Shown here piece after piece: positions 33,645 to 44,671 of a stretch of DNA of 64,000 nucleotides. The position numbers and the translations under genes are program-made. Under the pieces are notes generated by a model. It saw only the letters and a program-made list of their open reading frames with translations, was not told the origin of the DNA and did not search any database. Numbering within the stretch: position 1 is the stretch's first letter; each line of letters opens with the position of its first letter. This stretch comes from Atherinomorus stipes (lineage: Eukaryota; Chordata; Actinopteri; Atheriniformes; Atherinidae). The stretch covers positions 523,854 through 587,853 of the forward strand of contig JALJCO010001315.1 in the NCBI GenBank assembly GCA_023101725.1. The letters run 5' to 3'.

Positions 33645-34109
33645 ATATAAAATCTTGCAATGTGAATGGTGTGCATTGTGTGTCTTGTATTTCATTTTCA
33701 TGTTTTTCAACCAAGCAGTGACATAATGCAAGCGTATCTGGGACTTAGTAATGTTCTAGCCTTTTCTCCGCCAAATAAACCACAGTTTTCAAATAAAAAG
33801 ACTCCCACAGAGAGGAAAACAAGATTATACTCCAAATTGGTCTGTTTTAACAGAGATAAAGAGATTTATCGGCTGTCTGAATGGCTACACCTCAGTTTTC
33901 ACTTGCAGCATGTTTGCTTTGTTCTGAGTTGCTGTTGGTAAAGCTTGACATAGTTCCCTAAGGGCTCTTGGGTAAAATATGAAACTTACATATGATGTTT
34001 CCTCCATTTACTCTAAACCAGAATCTTTCCATGAGCATTGGTTGCAACAAATTGAGGTGAAAGGTCATCATATGATATCATCCTAAAGACAGAAGCCAAG
34101 TTGTTTTTT
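33645..34109. other. Unassigned stretch
   Basis: Ordinary AT-rich DNA. The 91-codon frame at 33666-33941 shows no motif. Nothing else seen. Confidence 0.35.
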
Positions 34110-34113
34110 TTAA

Positions 34114-35609
34114 AGGAGCCATATTATGCTTTCAAACATTCCAAAAGTCAAGTAGCCCACAGGGATACATATGCTAAATATGTTCCCCTTACCACTTAGA
34201 TAACTTATTTGGTGTTACAGTAAATATTAGTTTTTATATGTCTAATTTCCAACACGGAAGTAAAATGACTGACTGCACTGAACCACCACTGAAGCTCTCG
34301 ACATGTGGGTGCACCCATTTCATGACGTCCCCTGGAGCAGTCAGATTCTGAAGGGACACAGATTTTGGTACACCAACAGCCTCGTAACTCATGTGGATAG
34401 ATGTTTGTGAACACTGATGAACGATCGGACTCCACATGGACTCATCATGGACTGCCCTGTTATGGAGCTGTTTTTGTCCCTCCAATCTGAAGTGTGAATG
34501 GAGGATCTGAGGACAGGCTTATGTGAACATAAGCAATGACATGACTGCATCAGCTTTTGTTCATTTATTTCTGTTTAAATACAGAGTAAGCTGTATCTTA
34601 TTTCTGTTGGATGTGGTTTATAGGCATTTCTAAAAATGAACATGTTGAAAATGTGGTTTATCAGTCCCCCATCATGGAGTACAAAAGACTTGTGCAAAGG
34701 ACAAAACTGCTAATTGTGGATAATAGTTCTCCTGCTCCCGCACCTGGTATTTGCAATCATTGGGGAGGAGTTCGATGTCATTAAATTGCTTTTTTCTAAA
34801 ACTTTGCATGTGATTGGATAGAAGATTGCGTCCTTGCTGACACGCTACTTCAGCCACTCACGTTGACCGAATGCGCAACCCGTGCGCAACTCAGAGCGAC
34901 ACCAGAGCCACCACGCATAGAGGATCGAGTTATCAAAACATGTTATCAAGCTCAAAAAGCTTCAGTCAAACAACATGGCGGCGGCGGCGACAGCTAGTAC
35001 GAGCGGTGTACAGTCTGTGAACGACTTTTGTCGAATGTGCAAAGAAAACCTCCGGATAAAAGGCAACATAACGCCAAAACGCCGCCCATCCTTCAAAAGT
35101 CCCACCCGCGATTAGTGATTGGCTCCTATTATTCTCTAACCAGACGAAATCACCTATAACTGTCGCCTTACTCAGATGGAGTGCGTGAGGAAAGGGAACG
35201 CCCCGCGTGTACTTGTTGAACGCACCCAGATGATGTAAATCAGGTTATAATAGTTCTGCCACCAACCCTCTTTGCTCCTTTGGATTCATTTTCAAACTTC
35301 AGGCAGTTTTCAAGACATTTTGCAGTGAATCAGTTTCTTGATTGGACGTAGGAGGACAGAAGAGACACAAAGTCACTAATTGGATTAGAAGTGTGTTCAG
35401 TCGCATATTAACACTGCTGTACAGTACTTGCATTTGTATCACAGCAGCAGTGACATTTGTAGTTGTTTGTTATTACATCACATTAGCACCAATTTTGACT
35501 CTTTTTATAATTTTTTTTCTTTTTACATTCATCTTCAAATGAAGTTGAATTTATTTGATCGCTTGAGATATTGAAACACAATTCACCCATTATGTAATGA
35601 AGTGCCCCT
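34114..35609 (+). mobile_element. Probable TTAA-type (Kolobok-like) element
   Basis: The left end follows a TTAA (34110-34113) and reads AGGAGCCATATTATGC, a terminus I associate with TTAA-duplicating elements of fish. A matching right end is uncertain: inverted AGGGGCACTTCATTAC ends at 35609, but the TTAA beside it is not conserved. A short ATG frame with a CX2C motif lies inside (34975-35115). Confidence 0.4.
34975..35115 (+). CDS. 46-codon frame with a CX2C motif, candidate transposon exon 1
   Basis: The frame starts at ATG 34975 after a GTCAAACAAC context, begins with four alanines and contains NDFCRMCKENLRIKG, in which two cysteines are spaced as in a zinc-binding knuckle. It ends at TAG 35113-35115. 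The style (short Ala/Ser-rich start, then C-x2-C and a basic stretch) is that of N-terminal zinc fingers of DNA-transposon proteins. No second metal-binding pair follows in frame, so it is a fragment or the first exon of a spliced gene. Confidence 0.35.
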   Translation: MAAAATASTSGVQSVNDFCRMCKENLRIKGNITPKRRPSFKSPTRD

Positions 35610-37156
35610 TTTTCCTTACCACCACTCTGATACTCTGCTGAATGTCCAAAATAATGCCAGAAAAACTGCTGGAGGAATAATAAATGCAAATAAAAGAAAA
35701 TTTAATATGTCAGAGCAGCCTTACCATGAACAAATAATGCAAACATTACAGAAACATTGAATCTACGCAACTTAAATGAGAGCTTAGTAGTTTGTTCCCG
35801 ATAAAAGAAACTTCAAATACCTTTGTATCTCCTAAGAAAAGTCTGAGCTTTTAAAATTTGCAAACAGGTTCAATTATTGATAAGCGAATCACTCAAGTGA
35901 ATCAGTTTTTTTCTATCAGGCCTCCGAGCCATTTTCATTTAAATAAAAGGGTTATAAATGATGTGTTTCCATGATAACTGATGCCTTGAAGCAGCAGACT
36001 ACAGTATATAAAAACTTTAATAATACATTCAAATTCTAGGCATATCTGTGTTGATTAGAATTGCTTTTAGTGGAATAAAGAATTGAACGTGGAGAGCTAA
36101 AGCCCTTAGGTTGAACTTTTACCTTTGAGTGAGCAGACAGATTTGCCTGAAGACATTTTTATCCTTGAAGGCTTCCAGATAAACGTCACTGATTTTTAGA
36201 TGACATGAAGGAGCATTTTCCAAAAAAGGACTGCGTTTTTAATGTAGTAGAACAGCTTTTTCTAAAAGAAAAGGAGAAATTCAACTGAATGAAGTCACAG
36301 TCTGCTGTGTTTTTTCTTTATACGGTCAAATTCTATTGACTCCTTATTTTTGCATTGCAGCCCAACTCATTCATCTCCCTATTTGTCAAATATATGCTGC
36401 ATGGCACTATGCACTGTATAAACTTGTGCAGGAGCAAAACTGAAATAAAGAGCAGATGCAAGCTTGATACCAAATGAAACGGGAATGTGTTAAACTAAAA
36501 TGTCAAAAATAAACTAATATAATATGATGCAAAGGCTTGAAACAGTGCAAAGGATGCCCAATGATAAGTTGCTACTATGGGCCTGAGATATACATATGAT
36601 TCCAAATGTGTAAGTAAGATTTATTCATCCTAACAGCTGGATGACCTTGTGAGCAGTTGTATCATTGACATTATCTGCATTCACTTTGGCCTGACTCGTC
36701 TTTGCTGTAGCTTGTTTCTAAACACATATGGTGTCTCCTGTACAGAGATTTCTCAACTGAAATCCTGTGATATTCACTAAATTATTAATGTATTTTGGTT
36801 CCACTGGGCACAGTGTTCTGACTACCAAATCCAACATGCATACCTAAAAAAGGCACCCCTCCACCTAAAAAGAAAAAAAAAAAAAGAGGGGTAAATGCGC
36901 CAACTTTTACAGCAGATTACAGCCCAAAAACTGCTTCAAAGATCAACATTCAGTTGCTGTAATACGTGTGGAGCCAAGAGAGCCTTCTGAGCTGGTGAGC
37001 ATGAATCCAAGAGAACCTCACTGCAGTTACGATGACGGACAAGGGTGCCGCCATACATCCAATCCACACAGAAAGTCTCATGCGGAAGTTAGTTAAATAC
37101 CGCCAAGAGTATCTATCTGCGACTTGCAAACAGATGTGTATAGTTTTGTCCAGTGG

Positions 37157-37196
37157 TTAGGGTTAGGAGAAGGGCCAGGGTTAGGGTTAGATTTTA
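37157..37196 (+). repeat. Short telomere-like TTAGGG repeats
   Basis: GGTTAGGGTTAGG, then GGGTTAGGGTTAGATT after a 15-base interruption. Only about four hexamers are recognisable, too few to be a telomere relic with certainty. Confidence 0.6.
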
Positions 37197-38313
37197 GTTG
37201 TTTACATGAAAAACAAACTTCCGATTGGGACTTCCGGCTTGGATTGAATATATGGTGACGTACCGTGACTGCAGTTGGGTCCCTCTCCATGAATCTGGTG
37301 AAACTCCCTCCAACTGAGGATGGGGATCAATGACATTCCTGTAATGGTTAATTATTTTACAAAGTTGGCAGAAACTTACCCTCTTAAGAGTGAACCAGCA
37401 GAGGAGGTGATTGTATTCTTGATTTTGTGTGCAAATTTGGTACACACGCACACACACACACAAAAAGACATTGTTGCACAAATATAAATGCAACAAATTA
37501 AATCTAATACATTTAACAATAAAAACAAGTTGTGTCTGTACGAGATTAAATCTAGTTCTCTAGTTCAAATAAAATGCTTGTTCAGTCACGAGTTATCAAA
37601 AACTGAAGTTGGTTGAACTTAAAAATAGATTTTGGAAGTTCTTCTTTTTTTTTAAAATGGTATATCCTCAAACAATGACATCACCCAGCCAGCATGTATA
37701 TAAGAGCCCCATCTAGGATATGCCTGGGCTAGATGGGTACCATCTGGGCATGGGCTCAAACTAGGCTTTTGGGCCCACCTGGGTTTCTCACATTATAACA
37801 CCAATAGGCTTCTAGGTCATTATGTAACCCACAGACATTTCGTACCCTTATGGAAAGGGTGTAATGCTAAAATCAAGTTGACTTGATTCAGAAAATATAT
37901 TCCTTGTGCTTAAAACCTATAGTAGTTAAGACAAAAACTATTCTTACTCAAACCACATGATAAAATCATGCATAGTTGCCTTGATTTTTTTATTTTAGTA
38001 AATGGGATTACGTTTTTAAATTTAGACCAGGGGACACAACTAAAAGCCAGCATAATATATTCATAAGACATGTTTCATTGATTTGCTTTGATTTTTGTTT
38101 TTGTCTAAAAGCACTTGAGGTTAATTTTGAGATGTTGTGAGGTCTCTGTGTTGAAAGCAGCTCCTGTGCCCCATATTATCCACAAATAAATGGGCTGGAA
38201 TTAAGTGAATGGGACCATCCAGAGATAAAACTTACTAACTGGCAAGTAAGAATGCTTCACTCAAATACAAATGACTGTTGTGTTTAAAGGTACGAGACAT
38301 TTTGACAGTCTGT

Positions 38314-38346
38314 TGGTGTGTGTGTGTGTGTGTGTGTATGTGTGTG
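38314..38346. repeat. (TG)n microsatellite
   Basis: Nearly pure TG repeats with one TA near the end. Confidence 0.95.
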
Positions 38347-38410
38347 CATATGAGAGTGTGTTTATGATAAACTTGAGGGACTTCTTTGATGTTGTGTTTG
38401 TGTTGTTGTT

Positions 38411-38490
38411 TTTAATGTGTAAAGCACTTTGAGAGGCTGCTATGCATGAAAAGTGCTATACAAATAAAGCTTGATTTGATTTGCTTTGAT
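38411..38490 (+). repeat. L2-like LINE 3' tail
   Basis: GTAAAGCACTTTGAGAGGCT is followed by AAAAGTGCTATACAAATAAAGCTTGATTTGATTTG, the 3' end typical of fish L2-like LINEs, with the same ending as the minus-strand copy at 46495. Confidence 0.7.
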
Positions 38491-38555
38491 ATTTTAGGTC
38501 TCCCAACAAAGTTCTGAGGCAGATGCCCAAAGAAGAGGACAAATATAGGCAAATA

Positions 38556-38680
38556 TCTTTAATTTTATTTATATAGCACCTTTCATTAACAAAGTGCTTT
38601 ACATTAAATGTAAGAAAGTAATTTTTTAAAGGTGAGTTTTCAGCCCCTTTTTAAAAGAGATCTCCGAAAACAGATCTTAG
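38556..38680 (-). repeat. LINE-like 3' tail, opposite orientation
   Basis: TTTTATTTATATAGCACCTTTCATTAACAAAGTGCTTTACA-type sequence is the reverse complement of a LINE or SINE 3' tail of the same kind as at 38411. The body of the element is not recognisable. Confidence 0.55.
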
Positions 38681-39465
38681 GTTCAGAAGAAAGGGGTTCA
38701 ACTTCAGTTTTCATCCTGGAGCATAGCCAGCAAACCCTGATCACATAACTTCAAGGACATGTTGGGTAGGCTACGTATGGCTGCACAGGTTGGTGGTTGA
38801 CCCTGTACATTCTGAGTGTCTCAGAATAACTGTCTGCACTTCCAGGTTATGATAAGGCAATACAACCTTACAAAAGGAAATGTAGCAAAATTTTATATAT
38901 CTTTAAAACAGAAGACTGCTGTTCAAAGAGTAAGAATGGAAAACTAAATGATGAGACCCTTCACCATCACTATGCTGACAAAAAGCTTGTTAGTTTGACA
39001 AGAAAAGTGTTGTGAATGACAGCATGTAGATATCAACTGATAAAATACTAGTGAGCATCTCAGCCAAGCTTCACAAAGGCTGTCCTAATTCCAGCTTTCA
39101 CCCAGTCCATCCAGCCATGCCAAGCCAAACTCAGACTCAGGTGCTCCTGTTCACCCCACAAAACCTCCTCCAGCCACATCATGGGAGGCGATCACGTCTG
39201 CCTGAGGTAATGATTCTGCCTGGAGCAATGTGATATATTGGGTAATATGGCAACATTCTTCAACATTCTTCTGAACTGTCTCAATCTTTTCATGATTTGT
39301 AGTTCTCCTACACCTTGAGAGCACAAATGTTAAATGATTTATGGTCAAAGCCGAAACCTTACAGGCTCCTTACAGCATATATATAAAGCTGGGCACCTGT
39401 GAGGGGACTGCGTAACTACTGGGGTTTTCTTAAAAGTTCAACATGATCTTTGACATTTGTTACTT

Positions 39466-39640
39466 CCACCAGGGCGGGTGTCATGTTTTTGATCATTTTG
39501 TAAAATAACTCGAAAAGTTATTAACAGATTTGGCTGAAATGTTCTGAGAAGGTAGGTATTATGACAGGTAACAAAATGAAAAAAATTTGGTGCTGATCCG
39601 GATCATCATCTGGATACAGGATTTTTTTTTAATCGTCTGC
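39466..39640 (+). repeat. Diverged copy of the repeat at 27950
   Basis: It begins ACTTCCACCAGGGCGGGTGT, then AACAGATTTGGCTGAAATG and GGTGCTGATCCGGATC, matching the minus-strand repeat at 27950-28158 in order but with many substitutions. Confidence 0.5.
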
Positions 39641-39789
39641 CTCCTAATATGTGATGAGAAAATGATGTGGTTATATCAAATACACCGACAAACTTTGTTA
39701 GTGGCAGGGTGGGCAGTGTGTACCCAGCAGTGACTGTAGGTGTTGCTATGTTTCTGTAGTTTGTCGACATTTCAATCAGCTGTTAATTA

Positions 39790-41063
39790 CACTGCCTGGC
39801 CAATAAAAAAGTCGCCACCAAAAAAAAAAAAAGGTCATTCGCTCTAATACTTTGTCGGCCTTTAGCTTTGATCACGGCACGCATTCACTGTGGCATTGTT
39901 TCGATAAGCTTCTGCAATGTCAAAAGATTTATTTCCATCCAGTGTTGCATTAATTTTTCAGTAAGATCTTGCATTGATGATGATAGAGTCTGACCGCTGC
40001 GCAAAGCCCTCTCTAGCACATCCCAAAGATTCTCAATGGGGTTGAGGTCTGGACTCTGTGGTGGCCAATCTATGTGTGAAAATGATGTGTCATGCTCCCT
40101 GAACCAGTCTTTCACAATTTGAGCCCGATGAATCCTGGCATTGTCATCTTGGAATATGCCTGTGCCATCAGGGAAGAAAAAGTTCATTGATGAAATAACC
40201 TGGTCATTCAGTACATTCAGGTAATCAGTTGACCTCATTCTTTGAGCACATACTGTTGCTGAACCTAGACCTGACCAACTGCAGCAACCCCAGATCATAA
40301 CACCGCCCCCACAGGTTTGTACAGTAGGCACTAGGCATGATGGGTGCATCACTTCACCTGCCTCTCTTCTTACCGCCCTGGATTCGCCCATCACTCTGGA
40401 ACAGGGTAAATCTGGACTCATCAGACCAAATGACCTTCTTTCATTGCTCCACAGTCCAATCTTTATGCTCCCTAGCAAATTGAAGCCTTTTTTTTCCGGT
40501 TAGCCTCACTGATTAGTGGTTTTCTTACGGCTACACAGCTGTTCAGCCCCAATCCCTTGAGTTCCCTTCCCATTGTGCGTGTGGAAATGCTCTTACTTTC
40601 AGTATTAAACATAGCCCTGAGTTCTACTGTTGTTTTTCTTCGATTTGATCTCACCACACGTTTAAGTGATCGCCGATCACGATCATTCAGGATTTTTTTC
40701 TCCCCACATTTCTTCCTTGAAGATGATGGGTCCCCACTATCCTTCCAGTTTTTAATAATGCGTTGGACAGTTCTTAACTCAATTTTAGTAGTTTCTGCAA
40801 TCTCTTTAGATGTTTTCTCTGCTTGATGCATGCCAATGATTTGACCCTTCTCAAACAGACTAACATCTTTTCCACGACCACGGGATGTGTCTTTCGACAT
40901 GGTTGTTTAGGAAATGAGAAGCAAGTCCTTGCACCATTTGGGGTTAAATAACTTGTTGCCAGCTGAAAGATAATCGCCCATGCAGTAATTATCCAATAGG
41001 AGGCTCGTACCTATTTGCTAAGTTAAATCCAGGTGGCGACTTTTTTTTTTTGGCCAGGCAGTG
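39790..41063 (-). mobile_element. Tc1/mariner DD36E transposon (Incomer-like), degenerate
   Basis: The ends CACTGCCTGGCCAATAAAAA and, inverted, CACTGCCTGGCCAAAAAAAA are followed by GTCGCCACC, giving TIRs of about 30 bp. TA precedes the left end (39788-39789), but the right flank reads AC, so one target copy is mutated. The 1274-bp length and one transposase frame on the minus strand (39885-40900, about 339 codons) fit the family described as Incomer. The transposase is broken. Confidence 0.85.
39885..40900 (-). pseudogene. DD36E-type Tc1/mariner transposase, frame broken
   Basis: Transposase cuts and reinserts the element. The N-terminal half (40472-40900) starts at ATG 40898-40900 and holds the paired helix-turn-helix DNA-binding region (RTVQRIIKNWKDSGDPSSS). 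The C-terminal half (39885-40478) has GGGVMIWGC, then [10 protein letters not shown] with the second catalytic aspartate, and [11 protein letters not shown] with the last acid. There are 36 residues between that aspartate and the glutamate. The two halves lie in different frames around an eight-A run near 40490. A TGA occurs nearby, and a compensating shift near 40380 puts the first catalytic aspartate in yet another frame. The protein is therefore inactive as read, unless some of these are sequence errors. Confidence 0.85.
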
Positions 41064-41070
41064 ACACATT

Positions 41071-41583
41071 GGCCATTTCTCAATTCCAGTTTGCGTACTA
41101 CATACTCGTGTACTTGTGAGTACAGACTTGTGGGTACGTACTGGAAGTCTGCACTTGTGGAGTTCACAAGCACAGACTCCGCCTACTTGAGGGATTGGGA
41201 CAACGCAAACTTGTGACATCACCACCAACGGTGTGCAGCAGGTGGAGTAGTAGCCTGTCAACATGAAAATAATAGGCAAGGAATAGTAAAGAATAGAAAT
41301 GATCACTCTGGTTTGGCTGTTGGAGGCGGAGGAGGGAGGAGGGGGCTGCCAAACGCTGCGTGTGTGCAGGTGCATGCTGGGATTTATATCTGGCCAAGTA
41401 CGCACAAGCCTCCTCTGATGCATGCTCGGTAAAATGGGCGGAGGAAGTTCTCATCCGGGGATTTCCAGCGTACTTGCTGAGAAGCGAACTTCTTAATGGA
41501 ATATGACTTGGACAGCGGGTGATGACGTTTCACGAGTCCAGGAGCCTGCAAGTATGCACAAGTATGCAGATTGAGAAACGGCC
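41071..41583. mobile_element. 513-bp MITE with GGCC-TTTCTCAAT ends
   Basis: The left end GGCCATTTCTCAATTCCAG and inverted right end GGCCGTTTCTCAATCTGCA match for 14 of 15 bases. ATT flanks both sides (41068-41070 and 41584-41586), a 3-bp duplication suggestive of the Harbinger group. It starts just 7 bp after the DD36E transposon. The 144- and 96-codon minus frames are chance frames. Confidence 0.75.
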
Positions 41584-41689
41584 ATTATCTGCTACATTTC
41601 GCATCAGGTGCTGTTTTGGATGAGCTTCTGGGTCCAGGAATTTTGTAAAGGGGAAATGGGCTGCCTGGCAGAGGTCTGCACTCACCAAG

Positions 41690-42001
41690 TGCTTTTTTTT
41701 TTTTCTTTTTCTTTTTTTCTTCCTTCTTCTTTTCTTTTCTTCTTCTACTTGTCCTGTCCAGCATCATAGCAAGCAGAATGGAAATCCGATTGCTTGGTTG
41801 TGTTAAACAGTTTGGCTTTGCCAAGGGGAGCTTTGTGAACACAAGGCTCCCCTTCATATCCTGTTTATTCATTTTATTTCTTTGAATAAACATATGTCTA
41901 TAACAGCACTCCATACCATACTGCTAGGCCTGACAAGGGAGAATTGAAAGTGAACAGAGGTAATGATAGAAAGTGGAACAGAGAGAGAGGAGTGAGGAAC
42001 G

Positions 42002-42049
<48 letters not shown>

Positions 42050-42510
42050 AAAACATGAATCCACTTACACAGTTCACTGGTGCATCTGTACAGAAATCCC
42101 TAAACAACATTCCAAGGTCTCTGTCGGAAAACAGAACAAGCAATCCTCTACAGGAGGACCCGCAGGTGGCTTGAGTATCCTCAGATCATACAAACACATG
42201 CAGAACTACGCAAAGAAGAGGTACAACCTAGTCAGTGCAACGGGAAGCAGTGTCACAGTGTCAACATGCATAATAAAGGGTCTCCATGGTCTCCAGGCCC
42301 CTAGCAGCCACCTAGAGGCCCAGATCTGAGTCGCCCCCCAAAAGAATGGACATGCATCCCCCGGAGGGCGGCAAAAGGCGGCCGTAGCCCCCCGCAGTCT
42401 GGGGGTCCAGGCTCCAGTGGACCAAGACCAGCAGCTCCGAACCCATCGGGCGCCAGCCGCCCCCGAGGCAGGGACAGCGCTGGGCCCAGGGCCCAGGGCC
42501 CAAGCGTCCA
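41690..42510 (+). repeat. Long dispersed repeat, copy 1 (with GC-rich 3' part)
   Basis: It runs from CTTGTCCTGTCCAGCATCAT through TTGGCTTTGCCAAGGGGAGC, a TGAATAAACATATGTCTATA block, a (GA)n microsatellite and a GC-rich, GGGCCC-containing end (42330-42500). The first part (41740-41960) has a diverged relative at 52090-52280, so it is repetitive. The fish-wide family is one I associate with non-LTR elements, but no coding domain is visible. That the GC-rich end belongs to the same element is inferred. Confidence 0.6.
42004..42050. repeat. (GA)n microsatellite
   Basis: Nearly pure GA repeats inside the dispersed repeat. They create long but meaningless Arg-Glu frames. Confidence 0.95.
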
Positions 42511-42610
42511 GGAGCTGCATTTGAAATATTAAAAAAGTGTTCCAGAGTCTTGCTCACCATGAAGGTAAGTGGAAAATAAAGTTAAATCGTTCTGTGGGTG
42601 AACTATTCCT

Positions 42611-43714
42611 TTAAGTGAGAAGTCTTGGTCCGAGTCCACAGCTTCAACCAGATGTTGCAGCGCATTGCAAGATGATCCCTTGATCCATAGGCTGAATCAG
42701 AGATGTGGTGTTTTGTGGCAGATATTCTATTTGCACATCATCGTACGACAAATCAGTAGCATTGCCTCCTGTGTTGTCCATGAGCAGAAGCACTTTAAAA
42801 TCAAGGCCTTTCTTTCTCAGATAACGCTTCACCTCCGGGACAAAACAGCGCTGAAACCAGTCCAAGGTGAGCACTTTTGTCATCCAGGCTTGTTTTTTTA
42901 GGGCTCTTGGGTTTTTTTTACTTGTAGATAAGCCCTGGCTTTATCATAAAGCCTGCAGCATTTCCACACATTATCACAGTCACACGGTCTTTTTGGGCCT
43001 TAAACCCAGGGGCTTTGGCATCGTCCTTCATTTTATAGGTGCGAGAAGGCATTCGCTTCCAAAACAGTCCGGTCTTATCCCTATTAAAAACTTGTTCAGG
43101 TTTGTACTCCCTTTCCTTGATGATGGCTTTAAATTTGTTGTTCACATACTCCTCAGCTCCATCTGTATCGGCAGAGGCGGATTCTCCATGCAGAGAGGCG
43201 CTCTTAAGTCCAAAGCGCTTCTGAAATTTGTCAAACCAGCCCTTGCTGGCATTAAATGGGGTTGGTCCTGTGGGAGAAGCGCTGGATGGCCCTGGCTCTG
43301 CATCACCGTCCTCATCATTGTCAGGAACATCATCGTTTTCAGCAAAAGTTTCATGAAGTTCTTTTGCCTTTGTGCGGATGGTGTTCGCATCCAGCGTGAT
43401 GTTCTTTTTGCTGCAGTCGTTGATCTACAAGGCAAATGCAGACTCCATCCTCAGAATGGTTTTATTGCGGACAGTTACCACCCGCTTCGCATTCTGATTA
43501 AAGCTTACTGCTGCTGTTGTCCTTAATTTTTTTCCTCCTTCTTTATGTACCGAACTGAAGATTCATTTATCTTGAAGTGGCTCCCTACAGCCGCATAGAT
43601 TTTCCCTTCCTTTAGCATGTCCAGGAGTTCAACCTTTTGAGCGATGGTTAGCATCTTCCTCTGATGCTTGGGTGCAGCAGCAGGTGCCGAGGGCCCATGA
43701 CGTTTAGTGAACAT
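42611..43714 (-). pseudogene. Tigger/pogo transposase (CENP-B HTH and DDE), broken
   Basis: The protein would bind terminal repeats through a psq-type helix-turn-helix and cut DNA with a DDE core. Visible pieces, all on the minus strand, are MLTIAQKVELLDMLKEGK and INESSVRYIKKEEK (43523-43714), and a CENP-B-like second domain in another frame (43150-43330). The core follows: FNRDKTGLFWKRMPSRTY (42918-43145), LLLMDNTGGNATDLSYDDVQ and TSLIQPMDQG (42644-42883). The first, second and third acids are kept (NRD, MDN, PMD), although the usual glutamate after the first aspartate is lysine. At least two frameshifts and the missing C terminus make it inactive. Confidence 0.88.
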
Positions 43715-44070
43715 GTGGTTTGAAATAAATCCAATTTTTCAAATGAAAAAAAAAATCGCCAACTCACTTCACCATGAAGCAACACTACTGTATTGAAGCA
43801 AAAGCGAACAGGAATCAATCTGAAAACTACAGTTTATGGACACAGGCTATGAAGTGGACTGACTCGTCTCTTGGCCAATCAAGACAACAATGTTGGTCCA
43901 TTGACCCAATCAGTAAACAAAACAAAATGGTCTGATTCATAAAGTAGAATTTGTGCACACAGAATTTAAATAATGCAGTGCTGCATTAAAAAGAAAAGGA
44001 AAAAAAAAAAAAAAATCTGCGAAACAGCGAGACCACAGAAGGTGAACCGCGATATGGCGAGGAACCACTG
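42611..44070 (-). mobile_element. Tigger/pogo transposon, 3'-truncated
   Basis: The 5' end is intact: inverted, the sequence up to 44070 reads CAGTGGTTCCTCGCCATATC, the usual Tigger terminus, followed on the plus strand by TA (44071-44072). The minus strand encodes CENP-B-type and DDE-transposase segments (42611-43714). The opposite terminal repeat is absent: at about 42610 the sequence changes to CTGTGGGTGAACTATTCC, outside the Tigger body. Age is indicated by frameshifts. Confidence 0.9.
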
Positions 44071-44071
44071 T

Positions 44072-44510
44072 AATTCTGTTCATGGTTGCTATGGACGATG
44101 CCATGGCGGCCATTGCATGCCTCAAATGGCAGGGTTTGGTACTGTCCAACAAAAGCCTGAGAGTTTGTCAGGGCATGAATGGGTTCTGTCAGGAATTATG
44201 CTTTGTTTTTGTTTTTTTCAACTTTTATTTTGTTGTCTCCTTTTTCTTTTTGTTGCCTTGTGGCTCGCAGTTTTCGCTGGACACGCCAATGGTATAAATA
44301 TAAGATTCAGCTCACCTTCTCCAGATCACAATGGCTTGCTCTCTTAAGCTCCAATCATCAGTCTACTCATCACTACATTGTTGCCTTACTAAGTGGTACA
44401 GTACAACACTGGCCAGCACATTTTGTTTTGAAAAAAAGATCTTTCATACAAATGTCCTGTTTTTTTGTGACTCTCTTTTTCCCAGAAGAAACTCATGTTC
44501 GAACTAATTA
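44072..44510. other. Unassigned stretch
   Basis: No motif. The 124- and 110-codon plus frames are hydrophobic, T-run-driven frames that overlap each other. Confidence 0.35.
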
Positions 44511-44671
44511 GTGGATAGCCCAGCGGTAGCGTCATGGGCATGGGGGGGGGGGGCGGGTGTGATCCCCCCCCAAAACCCCGGGGGACCACATGGGGCCCCC
44601 GGAAAGGGCTCTAACCCCCACCAACTGCTCCCCGGGGGCTAAGAGAGATGCTCCCCTCTGATACTCACACT
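44511..44671 (+). repeat. tRNA-derived SINE-like sequence
   Basis: TAGCCCAGCGGTAGCGTC at 44516 fits an RNA polymerase III box A, and GTGTGATCCCCC about 40 bases later partly fits box B. The spacing is close to that in a tRNA-like head. Long G and C runs (44540-44580) interrupt it and the rest is GC-rich. It could equally be a tRNA pseudogene or a damaged repeat. Confidence 0.4.

Larger units (their letters stand above)
35610..38410. other. Unassigned AT-rich stretch
   Basis: No gene is supported. It contains the telomere-like repeat at 37157 and the TG microsatellite at 38314. The 100- and 65-codon minus frames at 37093-37496 span a CA repeat and have no motif. Confidence 0.35.

Noticed and set aside
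37157..37196. Interstitial telomere from a chromosome fusion
   Set aside because: Only about four imperfect TTAGGG units; too short to infer a fusion.
41973..42329. 118-codon Arg-Glu frame
   Set aside because: Produced by the (GA)n microsatellite.
42867..43526. 219-codon plus frame
   Set aside because: Antisense shadow of the Tigger transposase, which is on the minus strand.
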